64,000 nucleotides of DNA from an uncultured Christensenella sp. (lineage in GTDB: Bacteria; Bacillota; Clostridia; Christensenellales; Borkfalkiaceae), in the NCBI GenBank assembly GCA_910585785.1, contig CAJUEV010000008.1, forward strand, positions 1-64,000, given 5' to 3'. A model generated the notes under the pieces. It had not been told where the DNA came from. It did not search any database and worked only from the letters and a program-made list of their open reading frames with translations. The translations under genes were made by a program, and so were the position numbers. Shown piece by piece: positions 1 to 6,886 of this stretch. Position 1 is the stretch's first letter; every line of letters begins with the position of its first letter.

Positions 1-1
1 T

Positions 2-34
2 ACACTCTTTCCCTACACGACGCTCTTCCGATCT
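2..34 (+). other. Illumina adapter left in assembly
   Basis: Bases 2-34 match the standard Illumina TruSeq read-1 adapter/primer, which ends in GCTCTTCCGATCT; base 1 is an extra T. This is library sequence and not organism DNA. Genuine sequence begins at about base 35 and the contig end is artificial. Confidence 0.97.
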
Positions 35-91
35 CGGAATTATATCCGCAGGCGCGTTTTTATTATATATAAATTATTTACGCTTAAAAAC

Positions 92-730
92 TTATTTCGT
101 ACCGAAAAGTCTGTCGCCGGCGTCGCCTAACCCGGGCAATATATAGCCGTTTTCGTTAAGCTGCCTGTCCAGAGTGGAAACGTAAACAGGCACGTCGGGA
201 TGGGCGGACGCAACCGTTTCAACGCCGACGGGCGCGGCGATTATCGCCATAAATTTTATATTTTTGCAGCCGCGTTTTTTAAGCGCAGCCAACGCGTCGC
301 AAGCGGAACCGCCGGTCGCCAGCATAGGGTCAACCAAAAACACCGTTTTGTTTTCAATACCTTCGGGCAGTTTGCAATAATATTCCTGAGGTTGCAAAGT
401 TTCTTCGTTGCGGTACATTCCTATATGCCCCACGCGCGCCGTGGGAAAAACTTTGTGCACGCCGTTAACCATACCCAAGCCCGCGCGCAAAATTGGAACT
501 ATCGCTATGCTTTCGTCGGGTACTTTATATTGCGTTACCGTTTCAAGCGGGGTTTCTACCTGCACGGGCACAAGTTTTACGTCGCGCATACTTTCATAAG
601 TCATCATTGTGGTAATTTCTTCGACAAGTTCGCGAAACTCCTTCATTCCCGTTTTTTTGTCGCGCAAAATGGCAACTTTGTGCTTGATAAGCGGGTGGTC
701 GAAAATAAACACGTTTTTAAATTCTTTCAT
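92..730 (-). CDS. upp: Uracil phosphoribosyltransferase
   Basis: This 212-residue protein converts uracil and PRPP to UMP in the cytoplasm (pyrimidine salvage). The PRPP-binding loop DPMLATGGS is at residues 134-142 and the C-terminal uracil-binding segment GLGDAGDRLFGTK closes the protein, both as in bacterial Upp. Length is normal for the family. The start is the ATG directly abutting the uraA stop codon, with a strong GGAGG Shine-Dalgarno inside the uraA end, so the pair is translationally linked. The operon couples uracil import to its first salvage step. Confidence 0.97.
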   Translation of the reverse strand: MKEFKNVFIFDHPLIKHKVAILRDKKTGMKEFRELVEEITTMMTYESMRDVKLVPVQVETPLETVTQYKVPDESIAIVPILRAGLGMVNGVHKVFPTARVGHIGMYRNEETLQPQEYYCKLPEGIENKTVFLVDPMLATGGSACDALAALKKRGCKNIKFMAIIAAPVGVETVASAHPDVPVYVSTLDRQLNENGYILPGLGDAGDRLFGTK

Positions 731-2212
731 TTACTTTTCCTCCTCCGTTACGCTTGCTTCAACAACGTCCGCTTCTGCGGGCTGCTCGGCCAAAGCAACG
801 CCGTCGGCAACTTCTTCCATAACAAGCTGCTCGTCGCCGCCCTTCTTTTTGCTTTTAATGTTTACAAGCAAGTTGGTCAAAATGCCGAGTATAAGCGCGG
901 TTGCAATCGCCGTGACGGTTACTTTACCGAATTGCAACGCCATACCGCCCACGCCCGTTATAAGTATAACCGAAACGGTGAAAAGATTTCTGTTGTCGCC
1001 AAGGTCGACTTTTTGCACCATTTTAAGTCCCGAAACGGCAATAAATCCGTAAAGCGCAACGCACACGCCGCCCATTACGCACTGAGGAATTGAAGAAAGG
1101 AAGGCAACGAAAGGTCCTATAAACGAACTTACAACCGCCATACAAGCCGTGACAAAAATTGTTATAACCGACGCGTTGCCCGAAATTGCCACGCAGCCGA
1201 CGGATTCGCCGTACGTTGTGTTGGGGCAGCCGCCGAAAACAGCGCCCACAACCGAACCTACTCCGTCGCCCAAAAGCGTTCTGGTCAAACCGGGGTCTTT
1301 CAACAAGTCTGACTCTATAATAGAAGAAATATTTTTATGGTCCGCAAGATGTTCGGCAAAGGTAACAAACGCAACGGGTATGTACGCCACTGCGATTGTG
1401 CCGATATACGCGCCTATTGCAGACTTATCGCCGAAGTCGCCGCCAAAAAGTTTTATAAACGCGAAATCGGGATACCACTCTATATTTTTAATATTGAAAT
1501 AATAACCGAAGTCGATAATTCTCATACTCTCGGCGCCGGGGATATAACTGAACGCGGTAAATATTGCCGCGACAACGTACCCTGCGAGAATACCTATAAC
1601 GAAGGGAATCATCTTCAACAATTTTTTGCCGTAAACCGAGCAAACAACCGTCGTTGCAAGGGTTACAATCCCGCAAACTATGCAAAGTATGCCGTGCACG
1701 TCCATTACGTAAGCGCCGGTAACCGCGTCTTTTACGCCGCCGGCAAACTGCCCTATGGCGCTGCCCGCAAGCGAAAGCCCTATAATTGCGACGGTAGGTC
1801 CTATAACCACGGCGGGCATAACTTTGTCAATCCACTTGACTCCCGCAAATTTTACGACAACCGCTATAATCACGTATATAAGTCCCGCAAACAACGCGCC
1901 GAGTATTATGCCCAGATAACCGAGAGTTGCAGTTGCCGCGCCCGCAAACGCCGCCGTCATACTGTTTAGAAAAGCGAACGAACTGCCCAGAAACACGGGA
2001 CTTCTGAACTTTGTAAACAACAGGTAGACAAGCGTGCCCACGCCCGCGCCGAACAACGCCGCCGAAATAGACATATTTGCTTCGGGGTTGTTAAGATTAA
2101 CGACTATGGGTACCGTTATCGTCGCCGCAAGTATGGCAAGCAGCTGCTGCAATGCAAACAGAATAACCTGTCCCCATTTGGGTCTGTCTTTTACGCCGTA
2201 AATCAATTTCAT
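731..2212 (-). CDS. uraA: Uracil permease, NCS2 family
   Basis: This is a 493-residue polytopic membrane protein of the nucleobase-cation symporter-2 family. It starts PKWGQVILFALQQLLA, typical of UraA/PyrP, and has about 12-14 hydrophobic segments plus the GCPNTTYGE segment of the family's transport core (around residue 330). It imports uracil with a proton. It lies immediately upstream of upp, so salvage and uptake are cotranscribed. The C-terminal 40 residues are a charged, Ala/Glu-rich cytoplasmic tail longer than usual. The start ATG has GAAAGAGG upstream at normal spacing. Close paralogues (xanthine/uric acid permeases) exist, but the upp neighbour supports uracil. Confidence 0.93.
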   Translation of the reverse strand: MKLIYGVKDRPKWGQVILFALQQLLAILAATITVPIVVNLNNPEANMSISAALFGAGVGTLVYLLFTKFRSPVFLGSSFAFLNSMTAAFAGAATATLGYLGIILGALFAGLIYVIIAVVVKFAGVKWIDKVMPAVVIGPTVAIIGLSLAGSAIGQFAGGVKDAVTGAYVMDVHGILCIVCGIVTLATTVVCSVYGKKLLKMIPFVIGILAGYVVAAIFTAFSYIPGAESMRIIDFGYYFNIKNIEWYPDFAFIKLFGGDFGDKSAIGAYIGTIAVAYIPVAFVTFAEHLADHKNISSIIESDLLKDPGLTRTLLGDGVGSVVGAVFGGCPNTTYGESVGCVAISGNASVITIFVTACMAVVSSFIGPFVAFLSSIPQCVMGGVCVALYGFIAVSGLKMVQKVDLGDNRNLFTVSVILITGVGGMALQFGKVTVTAIATALILGILTNLLVNIKSKKKGGDEQLVMEEVADGVALAEQPAEADVVEASVTEEEK

Positions 2213-2290
2213 TGTAAAATTACCTCTTTCGTTTTATTTATAATACGGAATACTCCGCCTTAGCAAATTTAAAAAACCCAAATTTTTTTT

Positions 2291-2319
2291 ATTATATCAC
2301 ACAGTTTTCAAAAAAGCAA
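2291..2319 (-). promoter_or_regulatory. Promoter of uraA-upp
   Basis: On the minus strand TTGCTT (2314-2319) is followed after 17 bp by an extended TGATATAAT (-10 at 2291-2296), about 75 nt before the uraA start. I see no clear PyrR-type attenuator in the short leader. Confidence 0.6.
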
Positions 2320-2437
2320 TTAAGCCGAAATAATTTGCAAGAAAAAGATTTGCCCTGCCGCGCCTTTGCCGCAAATTTTGCACTCCGTCCGCAAACCAAC
2401 GTTTTACTGATATTTCAGCCCGTTTGTTTAAAAAATT

Positions 2438-2477
2438 TTGTCGAATTTTGTCGAATTTTATTGCTTTTTGTCATTAT
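2438..2477 (+). promoter_or_regulatory. Tandem Spo0A (0A) boxes upstream of spo0A-like gene
   Basis: Two perfect TGTCGAA boxes (2439-2445 and 2449-2455) lie exactly 10 bp apart. Degenerate units follow in the same phase (TTATTGCTTT at 2458, TTGTCATTAT at 2468). TGNCGAA is the established Spo0A recognition box. The position, 65-80 bp before the start codon, suggests autoregulation. The rest of 2320-2513 shows nothing else I can name. Confidence 0.75.
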
Positions 2478-2519
2478 ATAACTTATACTTAACTAAATAT
2501 CCGAGGGAGTTTTTTGATT

Positions 2520-2978
2520 ATGAACAAACGTATAGAATTAATCGTGCTTGAAGACGCGGCTGACGAAAGAAACGCGCTTATCGAGCAAATAGACGCCAAA
2601 AACGAATATTTTCACCTTAATCTTGCAACGGGCAGTTCAACCGAAGCGTTTAACGAAGTTACAAGCCGCTGTCCCGACGCGGTTATAGTCGATTTGGAAC
2701 TTCACGACGGCGAGGGCGACGGCTTCGAATTTTTACAGAACATCAAAAACGCGCACCTCCCTTGTCCGCCCTATTTGTTGGTTACAACCTGGAATATAAG
2801 CCAGCTGACATTCAATGCGGCGCGCGAACTCGGCGCGGATTACGTGCTTTCGAAAGCGCGCAGAGATTACACGCCGGAAGAACCGTTGAAACTTCTTCTT
2901 TCAATCAAACACCTTTTCGCCAACAGAGTTCCCAAAGACACGTCGGCTTCCGCAGCCCGCGCAGAAGAAGAACATTAG
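2520..2978 (+). CDS. spo0A: Spo0A-like protein, receiver half (ends at in-frame TAG)
   Basis: The 152 residues form a complete response-regulator receiver domain: acidic pair Glu11-Asp12, phospho-acceptor Asp58 in VIVDLELHDG, conserved Thr89/Thr90 in LLVTTWN, and Lys112 in YVLSK. The start is ATG 2520, 10 nt after GAGGGAG; the upstream TTG at 2514 is too close to it. Translation stops at TAG 2976-2978, but the same frame continues directly into a Spo0A DNA-binding domain. With the stop read through, the product would be 265 residues, the size of Spo0A (267 in B. subtilis). Upstream 0A boxes support the identity. It may be a nonsense mutant, a sequencing error, or a genuinely split regulator. 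Confidence 0.85.
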   Translation: MNKRIELIVLEDAADERNALIEQIDAKNEYFHLNLATGSSTEAFNEVTSRCPDAVIVDLELHDGEGDGFEFLQNIKNAHLPCPPYLLVTTWNISQLTFNAARELGADYVLSKARRDYTPEEPLKLLLSIKHLFANRVPKDTSASAARAEEEH

Positions 2979-3317
2979 GCGGAAAAAAGACTGATAAAGC
3001 GCATAACCAGCGAAATAACCAAAGTCGGCATAAATCCCAAATCAAAAGGCTATGCCTATCTCACCGACGCGATTGCGTACGTTGTGCTTGAAAACAAAAG
3101 CAAGGCGTGCGACTACGTTGCAAGAAAATGGGGCAAAGCGGAAAGCAGTGTTGAAAGAGCAATGCAAAACGCCATAAACCGCGCTTGGAATATGGCTGAC
3201 ACAAAAGAGTTGCTTGCAAACTATACTGCGATAATAAAATCGGACCGCGGCGTGCCCACTCTTACCGAATTTATATACTATTACGCAATGAAAATAAGAC
3301 CCGATTTCGACGCGTAA
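2979..3317 (+). pseudogene. spo0A: Spo0A-like protein, DNA-binding half downstream of TAG
   Basis: The frame that follows TAG 2976-2978 is open for 112 codons and encodes a recognisable Spo0A C-terminal effector domain. Conserved landmarks are ITSEITKVGINPKSKGYAYL, then SSVERAMQNAINRAW (the recognition-helix region), then GVPTLTEFI near the end. There is no ATG with a ribosome site at its start. AGGCGG at 2977-2982 sits 8 nt before an in-frame CTG (2991), which could allow weak re-initiation. In B. subtilis the isolated effector domain is active without phosphorylation, so separate expression would have consequences. No further stops or frameshifts are seen, so any damage is recent or the split is tolerated. 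Confidence 0.8.
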
Positions 3318-3340
3318 TAAATTTAATCAAAATTTAAAAG

Positions 3341-3372
3341 TCCCCTTGCGGTTTAAACTTCCGCAGGGGGAT
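3341..3372 (+). terminator. Terminator after spo0A-like gene, shared with opposing gene
   Basis: A hairpin CCCCTTGCGG / CCGCAGGGGG with a 9-nt loop is followed by ATTGTTTT. The last codons of the opposing Cys-rich gene lie inside the hairpin. Confidence 0.75.
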
Positions 3373-3550
3373 TGTTTTGTTTTGAACGCCACAGCGAGCA
3401 GCCCTTTTCAAACGGAAACCCCACCGTTTTGCTTGTCACAACGCATCTTTTGCAATGCCCGCAGGCAATCGCCTTGTACCCGCCACCCTCGTTTACGTAG
3501 TATTGCAAAAAATACCCGCACGTTTTGCACGATTTTTCAATTTTTTCCAT
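3353..3550 (-). CDS. Small cysteine-rich (zinc-ribbon-like) protein
   Basis: The 65-residue product starts MEKIEKSCKTCGYF and contains CxxC (SCKTC), then CGHCKRC, then a final Cys in EKGCSLW. The spacing suggests one or two bound metal ions. Small proteins of this type are common hypotheticals in Clostridia; I cannot assign a function. A longer reading frame to 3598 exists, but the consensus promoter (-10 at 3589-3594) overlaps it, so translation must begin at ATG 3562 or, as chosen, 3550. It faces the tandem XRE genes. Confidence 0.7.
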   Translation of the reverse strand: MEKIEKSCKTCGYFLQYYVNEGGGYKAIACGHCKRCVVTSKTVGFPFEKGCSLWRSKQNNPPAEV

Positions 3551-3588
3551 AACCCGACCCATATACGCGATTCGCGTTTTTGTTTTGA

Positions 3589-3628
3589 ATTGTACCACGC
3601 GTTTCGCGGACTGTCAACGCGTTTCGCG
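3589..3628 (-). promoter_or_regulatory. Consensus promoter with 20-bp-spaced direct repeats
   Basis: On the minus strand TTGACA (3612-3617) and TACAAT (3589-3594) are separated by 17 bp. ACGCGTTTCGCG occurs twice, at 3597-3608 and 3617-3628, exactly 20 bp (two helical turns) apart, covering the spacer and the -35 box. This is a candidate operator between the Cys-rich gene and the divergent XRE genes. Confidence 0.65.
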
Positions 3629-3650
3629 TATTTGATGATAAAATCTTTTT

Positions 3651-3851
3651 ATGATTTTTAAAAGCAGATTAAAAGAAATACGCATTGAAAAGGGGCTTAC
3701 CCAAAAAGAAGTTGCCGCCGCGTTGGAAATTTCGGTAAGTTGTTACGGCGGATACGAGCAAGGTTACCGCGAACCCGATTTAAAAACCCTAATAAAAATA
3801 TGTAAAATGTTTGAAATATCATCAGACTATATACTTGGGCTGGAAGATTGA
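3651..3851 (+). CDS. XRE-family regulator, tandem copy 1
   Basis: The 66-residue protein is essentially one Cro/C1-type helix-turn-helix: RLKEIRIEKGLTQKEVAAAL (helices 1-2), then SVSCYGGYEQG (recognition helix), then the tail ICKMFEISSDYILGLED. It is one of three adjacent paralogues. Bases 3680-3787 are identical to 4117-4224 in copy 3, which points to recent duplication or gene conversion. It likely binds the repeats upstream at 3597-3628, but this is inference. Confidence 0.85.
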   Translation: MIFKSRLKEIRIEKGLTQKEVAAALEISVSCYGGYEQGYREPDLKTLIKICKMFEISSDYILGLED

Positions 3852-3881
3852 AAACAAAACTCTAATTTAAAAATATTAAAT

Positions 3882-4079
3882 ATGTACGGACAGAGATTAA
3901 AAGAAATACGTCAGGAAAAAGGGCTTACGCAAACAAAACTTGCACAAATGCTTTCCACCACCCAAAGCACCGTAGGAAAATACGAAAGAGAAGAAATTCA
4001 GCTTACCGTAGACGTTATTATAAAAATATGTAAAATGTTTGAAATATCCTCCGACTATTTGCTTGGTTTGGAAGACTGA
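3882..4079 (+). CDS. XRE-family regulator, tandem copy 2
   Basis: The 65-residue single-domain HTH starts MYGQRLKEIRQEKGLTQTKL. Its recognition helix (STTQSTVGKYE) differs from copies 1 and 3, so it should have another DNA target. Its C-terminal end (IKICKMFEISSDYLLGLED) is almost identical, also at the nucleotide level, to that of copy 3. This makes the cluster a mosaic. The gene is 30 bp after copy 1 and 5 bp before copy 3. Confidence 0.85.
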   Translation: MYGQRLKEIRQEKGLTQTKLAQMLSTTQSTVGKYEREEIQLTVDVIIKICKMFEISSDYLLGLED

Positions 4080-4084
4080 ATTAT

Positions 4085-4288
4085 ATGAGCAAGTTTACAA
4101 GCAGATTGCGTGAATTACGCATTGAAAAGGGGCTTACCCAAAAAGAAGTTGCCGCCGCGTTGGAAATTTCGGTAAGTTGTTACGGCGGATACGAGCAAGG
4201 TTACCGCGAACCCGATTTAAAAACACTAATAAAAATATGTAAGATGTTTGAAATATCCTCCGACTATTTACTTGGTTTGGAAGACTGA
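4085..4288 (+). CDS. XRE-family regulator, tandem copy 3
   Basis: The 67-residue HTH protein is nearly identical to copy 1 in its HTH core, including 108 identical bases, and nearly identical to copy 2 in its last 20 codons. Only the N-terminus (MSKFTSRLREL) is distinct. It probably shares its DNA target with copy 1. The cluster ends at a strong hairpin. Confidence 0.85.
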   Translation: MSKFTSRLRELRIEKGLTQKEVAAALEISVSCYGGYEQGYREPDLKTLIKICKMFEISSDYLLGLED

Positions 4289-4290
4289 AA

Positions 4291-4326
4291 AGCGGAGAGC
4301 GATTGTTTTTGACAATCCTCTCCGCT
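4291..4326. terminator. Hairpin between XRE cluster and mntP
   Basis: AGCGGAGAG...GATTG pairs with CAATC-CTCTCCGCT with one bulged C. It separates convergent genes. The U-tract is weak on both strands, so termination efficiency is uncertain. Confidence 0.55.
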
Positions 4327-4375
4327 ATATTAAAACGCAGCTTTCCGCAAAATTTACGGAAAGGCGAACGCCGGC

Positions 4376-4960
4376 TTAAACCCCGCTTAAAAACATTTCC
4401 GCCGCCATTATTATAAAAATCACGCCGCCTGCAATTGACGCGCCTCCGACAAAAACATTGCCGAACTTGCGCCCGACAAAGTGCCCCGCGGCATACGCGG
4501 CAAAGGTTATCAGCGAAATAATAGCCGAGCCGATAAGCGCGGTCTGCCAACCGTAGCCCGCTATTGCCAACCCGACCGAAAGCGCGTCTACCGAAGTTGC
4601 CATTGCCTGAACAAGCAACGGCGCGCATTTGCTTTCTTTACTTACAATAAGCGGCTGGGGCTGTTTTTTAAGCCCTTCCGCAACCATCTTAATACCCAAA
4701 AACAGCAACACCGCCAGCGCGGCGACAGCCAGCAACTCCTCAATAACCGCAAACCTTTGCGCAACGGTTTTTACAAGCAGCCACCCAGCCAGCGGCGCAA
4801 TAAACTGAAAAACGGCAAACAACGCCGCGTCCGCGCACAACTTACCGCGCTTTATCCGCGTGCCGCTCATTCCGTTTGAAAGTGAAATCAAAAACGCGTC
4901 AACCGCCAATCCCAGACCGAACAGGACGCTGCTCAACAAAAACGTTAAACCGCCAGCCAT
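4376..4960 (-). CDS. mntP: Manganese efflux pump MntP
   Basis: The 194-residue protein has six hydrophobic segments. Its two-fold repeat carries the acidic MntP signatures GLAVDAFLISLSNGM near the N-terminus and MATSVDALSVGLAIAG in the middle. MntP exports Mn2+ across the cytoplasmic membrane. The start is the ATG preceded by GGAGG (4966-4970); the frame stays open further upstream without support. Many mntP genes have a yybP-ykoY riboswitch, but I cannot find one in the roughly 70-nt leader, whose -10 candidate is at 5037-5042. The related sporulation protein YtaF is less likely given the length and motifs. Confidence 0.9.
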   Translation of the reverse strand: MAGGLTFLLSSVLFGLGLAVDAFLISLSNGMSGTRIKRGKLCADAALFAVFQFIAPLAGWLLVKTVAQRFAVIEELLAVAALAVLLFLGIKMVAEGLKKQPQPLIVSKESKCAPLLVQAMATSVDALSVGLAIAGYGWQTALIGSAIISLITFAAYAAGHFVGRKFGNVFVGGASIAGGVIFIIMAAEMFLSGV

Positions 4961-5280
4961 CGCTTCCTCCAAAGTAACTTTGACGGCGCAAGAAGGCGCG
5001 CCGCTTTTGCTTCGGCAAAAATAATTCAATCTGTGTATTATATGAAGTTTGCGGCAAAATAGGTTACACCAAATTTGCCCCTTTACGCTTAAAAATTGAA
5101 AAGTTTTATTTAAGTAATAAAAACTTCGGTTTTGAAAGGTACTATTTTCAACCAGCGAAAAACCTTTTATAAAAGCAATTTAAACGTTATCCCCCATAAT
5201 ATGCGCCGTTTTAGCGCATTTTTAAACAAATTTAATCACCCAACGCAAAACAAACGCGTAAAGACTTTTTCAATTACGCA
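4961..5280. other. Intergenic region upstream of mntP and pdxK
   Basis: Besides the weak mntP leader, it holds one copy (minus strand, 5187-5225) of a short dispersed element with core GCGCATATTATGGGGG. Related copies are at 28457, 38550 and 58313. No gene is evident. Confidence 0.5.
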
Positions 5281-5317
5281 AAAAACGCTTGTAATTTAAT
5301 TGCCCGCGTGATATACT
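5281..5317 (+). promoter_or_regulatory. Promoter of pyridoxamine kinase gene
   Basis: The 15-mer AAAAACGCTTGTAAT (5281-5295) includes a -35 TTGTAA, followed after 17 bp by TATACT (5312-5317), 20 bp before the start codon. The same 15-mer lies before the tRNA-Gln and ruvX promoters. Confidence 0.75.
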
Positions 5318-5337
5318 GCGATTAACGAGGTAAAACA

Positions 5338-6138
5338 ATGTCAAAAAAATTACTTACAATGCAGGATTTATCCTGCGTGGGACAGTGCTCGCTTACGGTT
5401 GCCCTGCCCATATTATCCGCTTACGGGCTTGAAACCTGCGTTCTGCCGACGGCGGTGCTTTCCAACCACACTATGTTTGAAACGTGGAGCTATCTTGATT
5501 TAACCAACGAACTGCCCAACATTTTCGACAAATGGAAGAAAAATAATTTTAAGTTTGACGCCTTCCTTCTGGGGTATCTCGGCAAAGCCGATTTAATGGA
5601 ACTTGCCAAGCAGTGCTTCGCTCAATTTTCAAACGACGGCGCAAAAATAATTATCGACCCCGTCTTCGGCGACAACGGAAAACTTTACGGCGGGTTCGAC
5701 TTAAACTACGTTGCCGAAATGCGCAAATTGCTTAAATATGCCGATATAATTTTGCCCAACGTCACGGAAGCGTGCTTTTTGACGGGAACGGAATACGTTG
5801 CCGATTATGACTTCAACCTTATTGTCACGCTTGAACGCGAACTTAAAAAAATTACCGACGCAAAAATTATTATTACGGGCGTTGAAATCGGCGGAAACAT
5901 CGGCGAGGTTATCTCCGGCAACAAGAAAGGCGAAATTTTATGGCACGAACTGCTGCCCGTTAAAAAGCACGGCACGGGCGACATTTTCGCTTCGGTATTC
6001 ACGGCAAATTATTTGCGCGGGAAAAATTTGCGCGACTGCTGCAACGCGGCAGCGAAATTTGTTGCCGACTGCATTAAAAAAACCGACGAGGCGCATTTTT
6101 ACGGCGTCGATTTTGAAAAAGTGCTAAACTCAAAATAA
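5338..6138 (+). CDS. pdxK: Pyridoxamine/pyridoxal kinase (PfkB/ribokinase fold)
   Basis: The 266-residue protein begins with LLTMQDLSCVGQCSLTVALP, the conserved opening of Firmicute pyridoxamine kinases. It has the anion-hole/catalytic motif HGTGDIFASVF near residue 215, where the Asp is the general base, and an ATP-side IIITGVE segment. It would phosphorylate vitamin B6 vitamers to PLP precursors in the cytoplasm. GAGGT lies 8 nt before the ATG. It is monocistronic between a mapped promoter and a strong terminator. A hydroxymethylpyrimidine kinase role is a weaker alternative. Confidence 0.88.
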   Translation: MSKKLLTMQDLSCVGQCSLTVALPILSAYGLETCVLPTAVLSNHTMFETWSYLDLTNELPNIFDKWKKNNFKFDAFLLGYLGKADLMELAKQCFAQFSNDGAKIIIDPVFGDNGKLYGGFDLNYVAEMRKLLKYADIILPNVTEACFLTGTEYVADYDFNLIVTLERELKKITDAKIIITGVEIGGNIGEVISGNKKGEILWHELLPVKKHGTGDIFASVFTANYLRGKNLRDCCNAAAKFVADCIKKTDEAHFYGVDFEKVLNSK

Positions 6139-6151
6139 ATTTATAAACTAA

Positions 6152-6187
6152 CCCCCTTGCCGCCTTTTCGGCAGGGGGATTTTTTTA
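6152..6187 (+). terminator. Rho-independent terminator of pdxK
   Basis: CCCCCTTGCCG / CGGCAGGGGG hairpin followed by ATTTTTTTA. Confidence 0.92.
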
Positions 6188-6358
6188 TTTTTATATTGCA
6201 TAAAGTATTTTTTTATGATAAAATATTGTTAAAGTATAAATTGAATTTATCAGTTAAACGCCTGAAAATTCAAGTCAACTATTTGCAGGCGACGCTTCGG
6301 TTAAACGCGCGATAAAATTTTTGGACGTACTTTGTAAAAAAATTCAAGGAGAAACCAA

Positions 6359-6802
6359 ATGAAAATCAATATTTTTAACGGCACGGACGAAAACGGCGTC
6401 GATATGGAATGCGCAACTTTTGAAGAGGCAGAAAAACTTATAAAGGATTGCTCGAAAAAGCGTTATGCAAACATTTCGTTCAATCACAACAAATATCCCA
6501 ACTTGCTGGTACAAATCAACGGCAAACTCGCTTGCTTGTGGTACGACGGAAAGGTGGGCGAATGCCTTGACGAGTTTGATTTGGGCGGCAAGGACCCCAA
6601 AGACGTGTTTTATTTCCCTTCGTGGGTTTCAAACGGCGATTACGACAAACCCGTCAGATTTTTGACAGGTTCGTTAAAGAAGACGGAGTCCACCGAAGCG
6701 GAACGCATTGTTACGTTAGAGCAGGCTATCGCGTGCATAGCCGAGTTTTATAAAACCCAAAGCCGCCCCGAAAACATAATAAACTGGGAACGCAGAAACT
6801 AA
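6359..6802 (+). CDS. Hypothetical 147-residue protein
   Basis: I do not recognise the family with confidence. The soluble acidic protein has a Trp/Tyr-rich middle (ACLWYDGKVGECLDEFDLGG, FYFPSWVSNGDYDKPV) and a C-terminal helix (TLEQAIACIAEFYKTQSRP). Small proteins of this composition include immunity proteins of the Imm1 type, but that is only a resemblance. AAGGAG lies 8 nt before the ATG. It is monocistronic with a perfect terminator and has core-like codon use. Confidence 0.7.
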   Translation: MKINIFNGTDENGVDMECATFEEAEKLIKDCSKKRYANISFNHNKYPNLLVQINGKLACLWYDGKVGECLDEFDLGGKDPKDVFYFPSWVSNGDYDKPVRFLTGSLKKTESTEAERIVTLEQAIACIAEFYKTQSRPENIINWERRN

Positions 6803-6812
6803 GTAAAAAAAC

Positions 6813-6849
6813 AAAAACGCTCTTGAACAAATTGTTCAAGAGCGTTTTT
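6813..6849. terminator. Bidirectional terminator
   Basis: A near-perfect hairpin AAAAACGCTCTTGAACAA / TTGTTCAAGAGCGTTTTT gives U-tracts on both strands between convergent genes. Confidence 0.92.
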
Positions 6850-6886
6850 AGATGCTTTTCAAAATATAACATCGCCGCACATAGCG

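Noticed and set aside
200..1093. 297-codon open frame on the plus strand
   Set aside because: It lies antisense across upp and uraA and its translation is rich in Arg/His/Phe, typical of a shadow frame.
2976..2978. TAG as a sense codon (pyrrolysine or code change)
   Set aside because: TAG ends clearly complete genes in the window (SDR 37770, IscR-like 54095, methyltransferase 30893, island membrane protein 18631), so general reassignment is not supported.
4961..5040. Manganese riboswitch before mntP
   Set aside because: The leader is only about 70 nt and lacks the GGGGAGTAG and GAGAC signatures that are clear at 36352-36447.
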